A program made the position numbers and the translations under genes. DNA of 64,000 nucleotides, from NCBI RefSeq assembly GCF_028389875.1, contig NC_084682.1, positions 1,560,001 to 1,624,000 of the forward strand, in the 5' to 3' direction. Numbering within the stretch: the stretch's first letter is position 1; every line of letters begins with the position of its first letter. Under the pieces are notes generated by a model. That model had not been told where the DNA came from. It ran no database searches and saw nothing but the letters and a program-made list of their open reading frames with translations. Source of the stretch: Rhea pennata (Eukaryota; Chordata; Aves; Rheiformes; Rheidae). Positions 1 to 11,960 of the stretch are shown here, one piece after another.

Positions 1-2921
1 GATTTCCAGACTCAGCTGTTTTTTTTGTTTCCTGTTAACAGCCTTAGAAAGCACTTTCTTTAGTTCTCCTTGCTAAAATGTATGGATTTTTTTATTCTTG
101 ATTTGCCAGGATTTCAATCATTGTAGTTGATGTCTACACTCTTGACATTCAACTCTCAAGTAATAACCTGCATCAATTCTGCTTCTGATACATGCAAAAT
201 AAACCTTTCATTTCATACTCCTCCTAGCAGTGAGGCAGAGTCCTCTCAATATTACTGATTTGTCTATTACGCACTTGCTCTGATCTTTCTGCTCATGAGC
301 AGATTCATATTGAGGGGGGATTTGGTACTTGTATACCAAAAATCTTTTCTGATAGCAAGAACTGGCTTCTGCCCTCCAAACAGAATTCTGCAGGTTCAGG
401 TGTGAACCCTCCTCTCACAGCCGTTCCCCTGTTCAGTATCAGACACTTAGCTTTGGTCTGGAAGGAGCTCATAGTTTAGGCAGATGTTCAGTCTGTCAGT
501 TCCTCCTCTCGGAGAATACAAGCAGAGGAGACTTGTATTAAATTTTTTAGTTTGTTCAGCGAGTGCTCTTAGAACATGGTCGGTGAATGTCCCTAAAGAT
601 AGAGCCAAAAAGGGCTCTTGGAGAGAGACTTTTCATGCAGTGTTTTCAGTGACCTCTGGGTGCAGATACTGGTGTGAATGTTCTGAGAATAGAGGGAAGC
701 CCCTTATGTGCTGTGTGAACATTTTATCTCCTCTAGCCAGTCATCTGCAGCCTTTAAGCCAGAGGATTGTTCCCAGGCCAAACGAAACATGCTGATATCC
801 CGGCACAGCTTGGGTGCTGAGAGGAATTAAATCAAACTCTTGCATTGCTGTTGCATGTGATTTTAATTAGACACATAGCTCAACTGGAAACAAGAAGTGG
901 CTCCTGAAAGCGGTATTTCACCCTGTTGATGCTTTGTTAGGGCAAGAACTTGTGACTGTAAGAGCGCTGCAGTGATGGTATTTACTGAAAGGTATTTATT
1001 GTCTCCTCCAAAGACAGGTCAGGTCATCAAAGTTAGCTAGGCTGAGCTCCCAGTCCCTCTAGGAGCACTGGCTTTCCACCCGCTGTACAGAGACTGCCTT
1101 CCCTCCGTGGGAGCCTGGAGTTCGACTGCGAACATTTGTTTCAGTTGTTCAAATGTGCCCTGACTTTATAAACTGCTCTGTACAGATCTCTGGTTATTTC
1201 TTAGCAGTTTATAGAACACGACTTTCTTGGTTGGCTGAGAAGTCCCTTTGCACGAAAGGTGATGTGAAAGAGCAGACTGGAAAAGCAATAATGCAAATTT
1301 GTTCAAGCTTTGTCTGTAGCGTTGCCTTCCTCATAATTCAGAAGTACTGCTTCCTAGGGTAATGGAGAAAGTATTTGTTTTCTGGTATCCACGTAGATTC
1401 TGCCAAGCAGCCTTTCGGCGTGTGTGCCCATGCGAGTGGGGAGCCTGCGTCCCCAGGGATGGGAGCGGGTGCTGCTGTTGGCCGTGGGGGTGTTGAGGCA
1501 GCTGCTAAAGCTGAAGGCTCTCACCAGCCTCGTAAAGGGGAGACACCTGAATCTTGCTGGCCTGTGCGTTATTAGGGCAGCTCTGATCATATTTTGAGTG
1601 CTTTTCCTGTCATTATGTATATTAATGTTATTTATAGTGGAGATATATATAAACTCAACAGGATTATTCAAAAGCAGGGGTAATCCCGCAGCTCTCTCCA
1701 GTGTGTGGGATTTGCTGCCAGGGGTTGCCGTGGAACACGCTATAGATCAGACATTTTAACACACCAGTCAGCACGTGCTTAGCAACTATTTTCAAAATGT
1801 TTGTGGATTAGCTGCTTTTACTTTTAGGTGTAAGGTGCACTAAACAAACTGTATGAGCAAGAGAATGTGACGTTCCTCAGCAATTTACAGAACAAAAACA
1901 TCTGAAAATATTTACATGTTCATTTTAAATACATACGTTTCTCTCCAGATGGCCCCAAGTGTCAGACATTAATAAAATGCAGTCTGAAATAGCTGGAATA
2001 TGTTAGTGTTAATGCCTAATTTTAATGCTGCTGCTCAACTGAGTCTGTAGGGAAAACTAACAAAAGAGAGGCAAGACAGAAGGGGTAAATGCATCTTCAG
2101 ATCCTTAATGTACACTGGCTGAAGTAAACAGACAATCTCCATTTACAGAATCTTTTTAGAAAAATATAATACAATTCTGAGAGTAAATTTTAGCAACAAG
2201 CACAAAAATGTTTAGTGTATCTCCATGGTTCATATTGGCCATCCGCTTTCTATTCAGAAATGCGTATGCTGTTGCCTTTATCAAACATGATTTATTTCCG
2301 CTTAGGAGGCGACTAGAAGAATTGAGTAAGCAGTTCATACACCTATATATATTCCTTTTGTCATTGGGACGTGTTGCGGATTGAATCATGTCAGCTGCTG
2401 CCCATGCACCAAGTGATTTTGTCTTTTAGTATTGGGCACAGATTAAACTAACATCAAATTCAATCTGCGGTTTTGTTACAGAAGTTACTTGCACGAGTCA
2501 TGTTGAACTTTGGTAAGTTATACGTAGACAAGTACACAGGTCCTTGGGCGTGAGGATGTGCTGGGTCCCTGACCGGCACCTGGATGCGTTTTCTCTCCCC
2601 AGGGCCTGTGCTTTCACCACAGACAGGCTCTCGCATCCGGGCCTGGAAAAGACGGTTCTTTGTACTGTGCTAAAGCAGTGGTGACGCACATCTCGTTTGT
2701 GAGGCAGCAACAGAGATGTGTGTGCGGTATCTCGTTTTGGAAGTATTTACAATTTATTATTTTAGTGACTCTGCCGTGGTGCACGGTGGTTAGGAGGGCG
2801 AGTCGGACGCGCTTTCCGGGACAGGGCAGCGGCGTGCGAAGCTGGCGGGTTGCAGCTGGCCCCGCCGCCGCTCCCGGGGCCGGGCCGGGCCAGTGACGCT
2901 TTGCTCCCTGTGTCCCCCCAG
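1..2921 (+). other. NF1: Last intron of NF1 (3' part)
   Basis: This is non-coding sequence upstream of the terminal NF1 exon. It ends in a clear acceptor (a C-rich tract followed by AG at 2920-2921). I looked for the preceding NF1 exon, which in human encodes the LTPTSPYPPALQSQLS stretch, and did not find it, so that exon should lie left of the window. The last 150 bases become GC-rich. No other gene, RNA or clear transposon is recognised; the short open frames here match nothing I know. The call is inferred from the downstream exon. Confidence 0.75.
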
Positions 2922-3064
2922 GGATCGACAAGGAGAACGTGGAGCTCTCACCCACCACCGGCCACTCCAACAGCGGGAGGATGCGCCACGGCTCTGCAAG
3001 CCAAGTGCAAAAGCAGCGAAGCGCTGGCAGTTTCAAACGTCACAGCATTAAAAAGATTGTGTGA
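2922..3064 (+). CDS. NF1: Neurofibromin, terminal coding exon (C-terminal tail)
   Basis: Neurofibromin is a very large Ras GTPase-activating protein; this exon gives only its extreme C-terminal tail. After the acceptor AG at 2920-2921, the first two bases complete a glycine codon and the frame reads IDKENVELSPTTGHSNSGRM, followed by a basic serine-rich segment that ends SFKRHSIKKIV and a TGA at 3062-3064. From memory the human tail is nearly identical, with Cys for Ser after GH, Thr for Met and Asn for His near the end. This basic end carries the bipartite nuclear localisation type signal described for human neurofibromin; that role is known for the family and was not tested here. The gene body lies to the left of the window. 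The next genes on the same strand are AKAP1 and MSI2. Confidence 0.93.
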
Positions 3065-3741
3065 AGAGGTTTTCTTTTCTTTTTTTCTTTTGGAGACTGA
3101 CTGACGTGGGCTTTTGCAAAGAGCCCTCCACCGGTTGTGATGCTGCACTTAATTTTTAACGTTCCCATCCTGTCAACCATGTTGCCAGATGATCAACTCT
3201 TGAAGCATTGCCTGCATTTTCATGCCTTCTTTTCTTTTTGAGCCAGTGTTTCAGAACCGTCGCCAGAAGTCTCTAGGTGCTGACGGACCTTGTAGCCGAG
3301 GGAAGCGAGGAGTTCTGTAACGCTGCAGTACCGTGTCATGTCCAGATACGAAAGCCATTTCTCACAGACAGTTCTCCCTTGCTTCTGTTACATGCCTTGT
3401 TTGTGTCGTCTTTAAAGGAAAGTGTTAATACTTAATCCTGTTTGCACACCTTTCAAGGTAGTGGCTTTATGAGCCAGGGGAAGTTACTATAATCCTGGTT
3501 TTAATTCAAACCTGTAAGATTTTTAGCTGTGGACTTTTTTTTACCGTACTTAAAAGAAACTTATGACAGCTGCAGTATAATGAGCTTAACTAGAAATTGG
3601 TGATTAAATTTTCAGTAATTAGCAATAAATTTAAGAGGACAAGGAGGCCACACGAGTCTCTTCATTCCCCAAACCATAGCTTCACATATTTGGACTGTAT
3701 ATAGACCAGACTGGACAAACTGGTATTTTTTCCAAAGCAAA

Positions 3742-3766
3742 CTATTATTATTATTATTATTATTTT
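3742..3766. repeat. ATT trinucleotide microsatellite
   Basis: About seven consecutive ATT units lie in the NF1 3' UTR. This is a simple repeat with no further function visible. Confidence 0.85.
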
Positions 3767-4714
3767 GCTATACTTTAACTGCACTAAGAAAGGTTGCATA
3801 GTGGAAAGAAAATCATCGAAGAACTGACTGTGCTGTCATTGTAGTGGTGTTGAAAATTTATTGCTTTTTTCTTCCATTTAGCATTTACTTTAGTTTTACC
3901 CTTCCTAACAATATGCACCTTCAAGAAATTCCTGGCAGAGTAACTATTGGGGAATGGAGGGGAAAATTTTGTGAAGTAACTTACAACTCTGGGAGATTGG
4001 CAAAGCTGCTTTTGTGCTGCCCAGGCAATGATATAAAAACAGTAATGTTTGCTTAAGGTACATGAATTTAAAGATAACTGACACTTTTGTCAAATCCAGG
4101 TTACGTTTGAATGTTTGCAGTGCAATTTCTGGTATCAGTATAGACTTCTGCAGTCAAATCTGTCTTGCAGAAAGTTCAAGGGATTTTAGTTTGCGAGGAT
4201 TCGTATTTGGGATTATAAAAAACTGAAATTGCTATCACTGTGAAAGACTTGTCAACTACAGTAGTATATTAACAATGGATGACTGTGATAATATGCTGCT
4301 ATGTTGAATGGTGTGTAAAGATGTAGCACTTAGTGCTGCAGATACTACCTTTATGGACTAAAAATACGCAGAACATTAGATCTCAGAAGTATAAATTCTG
4401 ACAAAAGGGCCTGTCATCTGGATGCTCATTCTAGGGCTAAGTGTATCTACTGCTAAGAAACAGTTAAACTTCATAGACCAGATCCCTGTTGTGTATGTTA
4501 GAAATTAACAATTTATAAGTGGCTTTAAAGGAAAAAAGCATATCCACTATATATATATATTAAAAAAATCTTATAGTGCAATTTTATTAGTGGCTTTCAG
4601 TAAAACAAACTCCACAGCTAAATTATTTAGAGAGTGGTACAATTAAGCGTTCAGATTTTATTGATATAGCACATAATTCACATTTATCCACACAGTAACA
4701 ATGTAACATGTTTA

Positions 4715-4724
4715 TGTAAATAAA
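4715..4724 (+). promoter_or_regulatory. NF1: Overlapping Pumilio motif and AATAAA poly(A) signal
   Basis: TGTAAATA at 4715-4722 matches the Pumilio response element consensus, and AATAAA overlaps it at 4719-4724. If used, this hexamer would give a proximal NF1 polyadenylation site about 1.65 kb after the stop. Use in vivo is unknown. Confidence 0.35.
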
Positions 4725-5676
4725 ATGCCTTTACTGTATGATTCATAAAATAACAATTTAATTTTTTTAATTTGTTTACAGTCCTGGAAAAACTATGAAC
4801 ACAAACTTAATATGCAAATAGTTTGCCAAAACAAGACGAAAACTTACAATTAATAATCCTGAAATAAGTATCTTGGAAAATACAAAGACTTGTGCAATTA
4901 ACCAAATTTCTTTTTTTTTTTTTATTGATTGCATAGGAACTGCAGTAGAAATGTAGTTACTGAATTGATACAAATTTATGAAATGGATTATGAGGCTAGA
5001 ACTGAATTTAGGAATAGAGCAGTGACTCATGCCATGTTCTAAGCTGCTATGCGTTTATAACTGTGGGAGTCACGGATTTAAAAACTTTCTCATCTCATAC
5101 ATCAAATTGTGTAATAGCCAACTCTAGTATCACTCTCAGTTTGCACTTGATCATGTTGAATCAAGCTAATTCTAGACCCTTCAAGTTTTGCTGAAGACAA
5201 TGAATTGTAGAGATCTGAAAATTTGTTATTGCTGTAGACAGGAAAAAAGAATCTCCCATAAAGGTGATTTGCTTTTCGAAAAACACAGGTTTTAGTTATT
5301 TGTTTCTCCTATGAGCAGATTTTCTTTAGAAAATAAATAAATAAATCCAAATTCACTACCAAATCAGTTTTGTTTGGACTGACCGCATCTCAATATCTTT
5401 CAATATTTTGGATTACCTCTATAAAAAAAGATGTCCCTAAATTGGAATTAATAGATTGTTTGAAAGGTGTAATGTGAAATCAAAACAGACAGCGATTAAC
5501 ATTCTTTTGTGTGAGAACTAGAAATGCTCCAAGGTCTCTGTCCTAGCTGACCAAAACCGATACCCTCATAAAGCAAGTCAACAAAACTGATTTGTTCTGT
5601 TTCTTGGAGGGGGTGGCAAAATGTCATTTAATGTTTTCACTGCAGGGTTCAATGAGAGGACCTGAACTTTTTAGAG

Positions 5677-5691
5677 CAGGGGTGTCAAACA
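5677..5691 (+). repeat. Left terminal inverted repeat of the hAT element
   Basis: CAGGGGTGTCAAACA is the 15-bp terminal inverted repeat, adjacent to the left target duplication at 5669-5676. Confidence 0.85.
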
Positions 5692-6374
5692 CTTTGGGAA
5701 GAGAGAGCTGAATTTTTTGTGTAATATGTCATCTGTGGCCAAGGTTTGTATTCAGGACCATGTACGCCCAGATATAGAGCAAAATAATCTCTCAGTAGTT
5801 AGGAAGCTTGTTCTTTATCTAAAGCGGGAAAACATGACCTTTCTATAATGATTAAACTTCCATTAGTAATTGGTTGTTCAGTGCCTTACTGTCAGATTCA
5901 TCACTCAAAGCCTGCTCCTTATAATAACCATTGCTATTATTTTGCCTGTTTTCTTTCTCACATCTCCTTTATTTGTTTCCTTTTCCCATTTTGAGTATTC
6001 TCTATCCTTCTCTTTTTCCTTCCTATGAGCACCACTCTCTGTTCCCAATCCACTCTGCTTTGTTTCCTTCCTCATCCTGTTACTCCATTTACAATAGCAA
6101 TCAGCAGTTAGTTGCTCGTGATGATGCTTCAGTGGGCTTGAAATCTGATCTATTAAATGGGAGAGATGAGTTCAGACCTTAGAGTCATTGTTTCAGGCAG
6201 ACTGAGGCAGGACTAGGGCAGACTAGAGCACTCCTCGTTGTAGTGGTTACTCTAGTCACTTTTTGAAGGTTAGCTCTGCAGCCATGGAATCTGTGCATTT
6301 TGAAATGAAAACTCAGATTCAGAAAAATCTGCTATTTAACATGTGGACCATATATATACATCATGGGGACTGTA

Positions 6375-6389
6375 TGTTTGACACCCCTG
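6375..6389 (-). repeat. Right terminal inverted repeat of the hAT element
   Basis: TGTTTGACACCCCTG is the reverse complement of the left tip and is followed by the right copy of the target duplication at 6390-6397. Confidence 0.85.
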
Positions 6390-6785
6390 TTTTAGAACCT
6401 TTTATCCATTATGCACTAACTACAGCTAAGTACTGTAAAGATGATTAACATTTTGTTTGTGTTTGTATTTTCCCTGACTTAATTCAGTAGTATTTGAATA
6501 GTGCATAACCTACCTGTTAATTATGCCAATGTTTCTGCTTTAACGTGCATGAGGTTTCCAAGAACAGGAAACATTTCAAATAAGTATTGTGGACTGAGCA
6601 TTTGGGAACATTCCAGTGCTCTATTCCTAACTGGGTTGTAGGTTTTAGGGCTTTTTCTGTTTTATTCTAAGGTTAATTTTTTTTCAAATATAATGAAGCA
6701 CGTCTTATTGTTATGCAACAAACTTACCACAAAAAGTCACTTTGAGTGTTGATCCCACAATTTTTTTTAATGCAGTATATTCACC

Positions 6786-6842
6786 TGTAAATAGTTTTTG
6801 TGTAAAATTTGACAGAAAAGTATATTTACTACACTGTAAATA
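6786..6842 (+). promoter_or_regulatory. NF1: Pair of Pumilio response elements in the NF1 3' UTR
   Basis: TGTAAATA occurs at 6786-6793 and again at 6835-6842, 49 bases apart. This matches the UGUANAUA consensus bound by PUM1/PUM2. Clustered motifs in a 3' UTR are typical of real targets, but AT-rich sequence yields chance matches, so binding is only a suggestion. Confidence 0.4.
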
Positions 6843-7678
6843 CATGTGACAATATATTGTATTATTTTGCTTTTTTTGTAAAGCAGTTAGTTGCTGTATA
6901 TGTATAACATACAAATTTGATTATTCTAGTGTTAGTAACTGTTAACTACTACTTCTCCCTCCTGCTGTTGCGTTACATCATTAAAAAAAAAAGCTGTGTA
7001 TTATAAACTTACACTGTGTATGATATCTTACTATTCCCATTTGGGCCTCAACTTTGAAAATGTTTCCTTGATGAACAATCCTGTTCATATTGTAAGCAAG
7101 TGTGTGACAGCTGGCAAGAGCGCTGCCAATTCAAATGCAGTTGGTAACTGTAGGTGAATACAGTAGAAACTTGGTTTCAGATAATTGTTGTTCACCTTAT
7201 TTTCCCCTCATGTATGTACTTTCCTTTTTTGAAGTAAAATGTAAATTCAACCTGCTCCAAGTTGTTTGAAGGTCATTCAAGTACTGTGTTCTGGGATAAA
7301 GTTGGTATTTTCTCAAATCCTTTTTTTCTGTTTCTTGGAACAGTGATATTTGGATTGGTTCTTTGGGCCTAAACCAAGAGCCTCATCACAGCAGGCTTTG
7401 GATTCAGTCCTAGTCCCAGGACTGAAAACCTCCTTGCTCTGGGAAAAATCAGAATCAAGTTGAAATCCAGTGTCTTGGATTTGTCTTTCCAGTGTTTTTT
7501 TCTCTATATGTGATCCTGCACATTTCTAGAAAATGGCAAAGCTGATTGTCCAAATTCTGTACTCAGTTATCCAAAGGCAGAATAATACTCATTGTCATGA
7601 ATTTCATGTCACTTCAGTAAGATTATCATAATAGAAATAATCAGAATATTTCTTTTTAAAATGTAAATTTGATATTTT

Positions 7679-7684
7679 AATAAA
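7679..7684 (+). terminator. NF1: Candidate distal NF1 poly(A) signal
   Basis: AATAAA lies about 4.6 kb after the NF1 stop, near where the human-length UTR plus the transposon insertion would end. This is a candidate only; no transcript evidence is available. Confidence 0.35.
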
Positions 7685-9099
7685 ACAGCTGCTTAGTCTT
7701 TCAAGAACACTTCAGTATAATTTGTCTATATGGGCTTTTCTAGCTTAGAAGCTTAAAGTTTCAACTGTCAGAGGCAACTTTTATGACAAACTTAATTAAT
7801 CAAATCTATTTTTCTTTTAGGGAATATATTACTTTCCTATTTAAAATGTACCAGTACTTATATTCTGGCTTTGTGAATCGTAAAAAGATGTAAAAACACA
7901 TTAAAGTGAGACTGCATTGACTTCTTCTGAGACATCTTATTGTTCCTGCATATTAAACACTACAGGGCCTGCTCAGTTGAAAACACAACACAGATATATC
8001 CACTTGAAACAGGGACCAGCTGACTCACTGTAATGTTTCTCTTGCCAGTAGACAGGGACCGTATGAATGGAAGAGCAGCAGTTTCTGAATCTTGTTTTGA
8101 GAGGGCTTTTGGATTTTCTTGTTTTGCTACCTAACCGAAAGAAGGCAAGATCCACCTCCCCTCCCACACACACAAGTAGTAGACCTTTTCTGCTCTCTAC
8201 GTTAACCCCAGTATTAGTCCAGATAATTAGAAAATACAGATGCTTGCTGCACCCAGGTGAGACAAAAGCAAAGCTCATATGCAAGTGGGACAGATGACGT
8301 TTTGATTAGCAAAAAGAATAAAAGGCTAAAGTTATTGGAATTAGCTTGCTTCTGCAGAAACATTTTCTTTACTTTAAAAGTGTTCATTAATCCTAATTTG
8401 GAAATAGCAGCATTGACTAGAATGGGGAGCTGTACTGCAGGTATTTCCTGAATACATACTAAATCATGATTGCTGAAAACATTTTTGAAGTTCCTCTTTT
8501 GGACAGTTAACCTTCTCTGCCATTTGAGATCACAAAATATACTGTAGTTACACAGTAATTGAATAAAAGTAATGTTAGGAGAGGTATTTTAGCTATGTCT
8601 TAAGGCAACTGAACAACTGCATATATACAAGAAGAAATGGCGCCCTTTGAGCAAGCAGTTACGTCTTAGAAAATAGCTTCAAAATCTTTGCCTGACTGAT
8701 GTTAGTGCTGTCAGAATACTTTATACACAAAAAGGTAATTTGGAACTTTCTGGATGCAAGGTATAAATAGCATTCTAAGGTTAAGTAGGGTAAAACTGTC
8801 CAGGGAGGAAGGGAAAGGAAGTTATTATTCACAAGTGCTATGAACTCCTGCAATAGGACTGACCTGTGTGGTGATAGGAATAATTCCGAAGTACTAAGTT
8901 GTCTCTTCTGCTGGCATAAGTATTTCCAAATAGCTTTGACTTTGAATAACAAGTCCTCTCAATGTTAATATTTTCAATATCCCAGATATAAAAATAGACA
9001 CAAACATTAAAGCCAAAAGCCACTTTTCTGAAGCAAATGGAATGCTACTGCTAGACGAAACTTTGGTACAAAAATTATGATGAATTTGATACCTCGGAA

Positions 9100-9149
9100 T
9101 GGCAGTATCGTTGCTAGGATTAGCCTCATTTCAGGCTGCTTTATTGCTG
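9100..9149 (+). ncRNA. U4 snRNA-like fragment, probably a pseudogene
   Basis: The run TGGCAGTATCGT matches the 5' part of vertebrate U4 exactly. It is followed by a small hairpin (AGCCT, six-base loop, AGGCT) where U4 has its 5' stem-loop, then TTATTGCT as in U4. One two-base insertion and many substitutions separate it from U4, and no Sm site or 3' stem-loop is seen. It reads as a decayed, truncated U4 copy; coincidence is possible because the match is short. Confidence 0.35.
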
Positions 9150-11425
9150 TGGGCACCTGGCTTAAGAAGAATGCAGCAGATGATAAGGGAACTAGCTATC
9201 CTGTCTTTCACAGTGAGTTGTTGTGAGGAAGCCGGGGTGAGAGAGAAGAATGTCCAACTCTTTCCTGCAGCTGGCTGACCCCAGAATGGCTTGGAGCCAT
9301 CTGTTAATGTGACAAAATGTAGTAGGTTAACTGCTGCTCAAGATAAACTAACACCCATATATATATTTTTTATTTATATATAAAATATATGTGGTGAAAT
9401 TTGGTCCTTTACATCCTACCGTGGGATTGAATTCTACTGCAGATTTGTCAATTCTGTGATTATCAAATGCTTTTTTTTTTCTTTATTATCTTTTCTTTCT
9501 TAGATTCATCTGTATAGGAAACGTAGACAAAAAGCACATGAGCTTAAACAGATGTAATGGCATTATGATTAGTCACTCAGTGTCACAGAACTAAGAAATA
9601 AAGCCAACCTCTTGTAGAGGTAGAAAGCCACGAAGAGTGCTACTCACCATTCCATTTCAAAGCAAGTATGTTCCTTTCCCACAAGTTCATGATTTATAGG
9701 TGGTGAATCCTACATGTCTTGTATCGTTCCTTCCTTCGGTTGACTGCTGGAATGTTTAACAAGTCTTCAAATGAAAATAAATCCCAGGATTGTGTGGGTG
9801 GAGAGCGTAGAATAACGTCTCCTGTGATGTGACCTGTTAAAACAAGTACAGGTTTGTTCTTCAAAGCAATAATGAAGAAAAGTCTTGATGACTGCATCCT
9901 TGGGGATATTCAAATCATAGGGCTATAAATAGCAAAGAGTAAGTCTAACTATGTGCTAAAGAAACTCCTACTGAACTATTAAATTGTAATTTAATTTTTT
10001 TCTCATAGCAGACTGTCCTTCAGAAAAGCTACCAAGATCTGTTATGCTCCTTCTACTCCTTGGTTAATGTATTTAGAAGATGAGATCTGCCTAGGAGATC
10101 TGAATGCCCTACACAACACACTTTCTGAGCTGAACAAGAATTGGGCATCCAGACCTCCCCCATAGCCTTTGAAAAAATAGGTCAATCAAATGGGTGGGTC
10201 TGGACTGACTTTTACAAGCTCTGTGTTATTGACTCAGCTGCCAAAGGCTACTTAAAGATGGACATAAGACTCCAGGCCATGGGGCACTGGCCATCTTTGC
10301 TGGGCTCCGTTCTGTTTGCTCTAATTTGCTTTCTGTGAAGCTCCTCCACTTGCTGGCTGTGCTCTTGCTGCTCCTTGCAGTATCAAGAGTTTTTTTTCCT
10401 CTTCCTTGGTAGCAAAAACCTACCAAGGGCAGTTTAGCTGCTCCCTACTCCAACTAGAGCTCGCTGCAAGACTTGGTCATTCTCAGAAAGAGCCCTGGAG
10501 TGCATTTAGTACAGTGTTGGGCAAGTGTAAGAGGCCTTTCAGTTCTCCTCACAGCGGCTAGCACGTGCAATGAGAGTGCAAGGAACAGTTCTATGTAGTG
10601 GGAGAGACCCACCCAACAGTCTGTAAACAGACATGACTGAACATGGGCTGGAGGCAGGGCAGAAACAGAAGCACTAAGGCAAAGAGGCTTGTTCAGAGCA
10701 ACACAAAACATACAAAAGCTCCAACTCTCCTAAATACAGGCACAAGGGAGGCCACTGAGGTGGTAGGGGCAGGACAACAAAACGAAGGAAGGAACTTCTT
10801 AATTTACCCAGAACATGCAGCATCTAATGCCTCAGTACAGTGAGGATCAAACAGCAAAAGTATCTGTGCTGCTGAATAGTGAATTACTCATGTGAGGAGC
10901 TACTCACCCAAAGGGGAAGAGGCCATCATCCCACTCTGTGCATTGTCCTTTTCTAGATCTTAGTCCTCTCTACTCCTCTGTCCAGCCATGTCCACCCTTG
11001 TTTTTAGCTCCTGGTCTCATGCAGTTCCTGAAAGAGCAAAAATTACTGCTACTCCCTTCATCAAGTTCAGTGCCCACAGAGCTCCACTGCTCTGAGGAGC
11101 TCCTGTACAGAGAAAGACACACTTCTCAGAAGTGATGCAACCTCTCACCCCTGGCAGCTCTCTACCTTCTGCGTGGAGAGGAGGGGTCTGTTGTGGCTGT
11201 GGGAGTGGGGCTCTTTGCACTGCAGCATTTGGAGCAATGATCCACTTACAGACAGGTGAAACCAATCTTGTGCTAAGAGTAGCGAACCTGCTATATCACT
11301 CTGGGGCTTGGCTCAAATACACTGCAGAACAACTCAGCAAGTATGCTTCTGTTGGCTTTAATTTTCCAGTTCTGAAATGTTAATGGCTATACCTATAATT
11401 TACAACAAAGGCACAGGCTTTATTA

Positions 11426-11451
11426 AAAAAAAAAAAAAGAGAGAGAGAGAG
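11426..11451. repeat. Poly(A) followed by GA repeat
   Basis: A run of about 14 A is followed by about six GA units. It may be the remnant tail of an old retroelement, but nothing upstream supports that. Confidence 0.7.
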
Positions 11452-11884
11452 AATATATTGGCCTTGAGGATGCTGACATAACTTATCTGTTCTTTTCTTG
11501 TCCTCAGTAATCCTTTTACCATGTATGGGGCCAATTTTTCTTAAAAGGAACGTTTGCTTGTTTTTAAATCATCACTAAAATTTAACTAGCAGTCTAGAAT
11601 GCTGTTACCCACTCATGGAAAACTCAGGAACATGTACTGTTTCTGCATGAAAAATGTGACTCGTCAGCCACAGAAGCAGTTATTCATTCTATTAGCAGTG
11701 TTTGTTTTATTTGACTTAAAATTTTAGTATTACTCAACAGAACTTTATTTTTTGGTTTCACTATAGTAAAGCGTAAAGACTTCTACTGAGATAAGAGCTC
11801 CACTAGGCTATGCAATGCATGCAGAATAAGATAACGTTCCTGTTCCAAGAGCTTAAAATGTTTACAGTCACTACTTGTGTCTGA

Positions 11885-11960
11885 CACAGATTATCTTCAT
11901 GACCTTGGATAAATCTCTTAACATCTCAATGCCTGAATTGCCCGACTGTAACAGTTAAGA
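11885..11960 (+). mobile_element. MIR-type SINE fossil
   Basis: The stretch ATGACCTTGGATAAATCTCT followed by TAACATCTCAATGCC aligns with the MIR core (tgtgaccttgggcaagtcacttaacctctctgtgcc). A further piece near 12080 (catcggtaaatgggtatt) resembles the downstream MIR segment, separated by an insertion. It is an old, heavily mutated SINE. Identification is from memory of the consensus. Confidence 0.6.

Larger units (their letters stand above)
5677..6389. mobile_element. Non-autonomous hAT (Charlie-like) DNA transposon in the NF1 3' UTR
   Basis: The 713-bp segment begins CAGGGGTGTCAAACA and ends with the exact reverse complement of those 15 bases. The CAGGGGTGTCAAAC tip is typical of hAT/Charlie elements. 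The flanks are TTTTAGAG (5669-5676) on the left and TTTTAGAA (6390-6397) on the right, so 7 of 8 bases match, as expected for an aged 8-bp hAT target-site duplication. No transposase frame is present inside; the interior is AT- and pyrimidine-rich with only short open frames. It is therefore a deleted or MITE-like copy that relied on a transposase in trans. It lies in the sense direction of the inferred NF1 3' UTR and lengthens it. The exact repeat family cannot be named without a library. Confidence 0.85.
3065..7700 (+). other. NF1: NF1 3' untranslated region (3' end approximate)
   Basis: This AT-rich, gene-free sequence follows the NF1 stop codon. The human NF1 3' UTR is about 3.5 kb. Allowing for the 713-bp transposon inserted here, a UTR reaching about 7.3-7.7 kb is expected. 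Visible features are an ATT microsatellite near 3744-3765, three UGUAAAUA Pumilio-type motifs, several AATAAA or ATTAAA hexamers and many AU-rich stretches. The true cleavage site cannot be fixed from sequence alone; a proximal site near 4719 would give a much shorter UTR. Confidence 0.6.
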
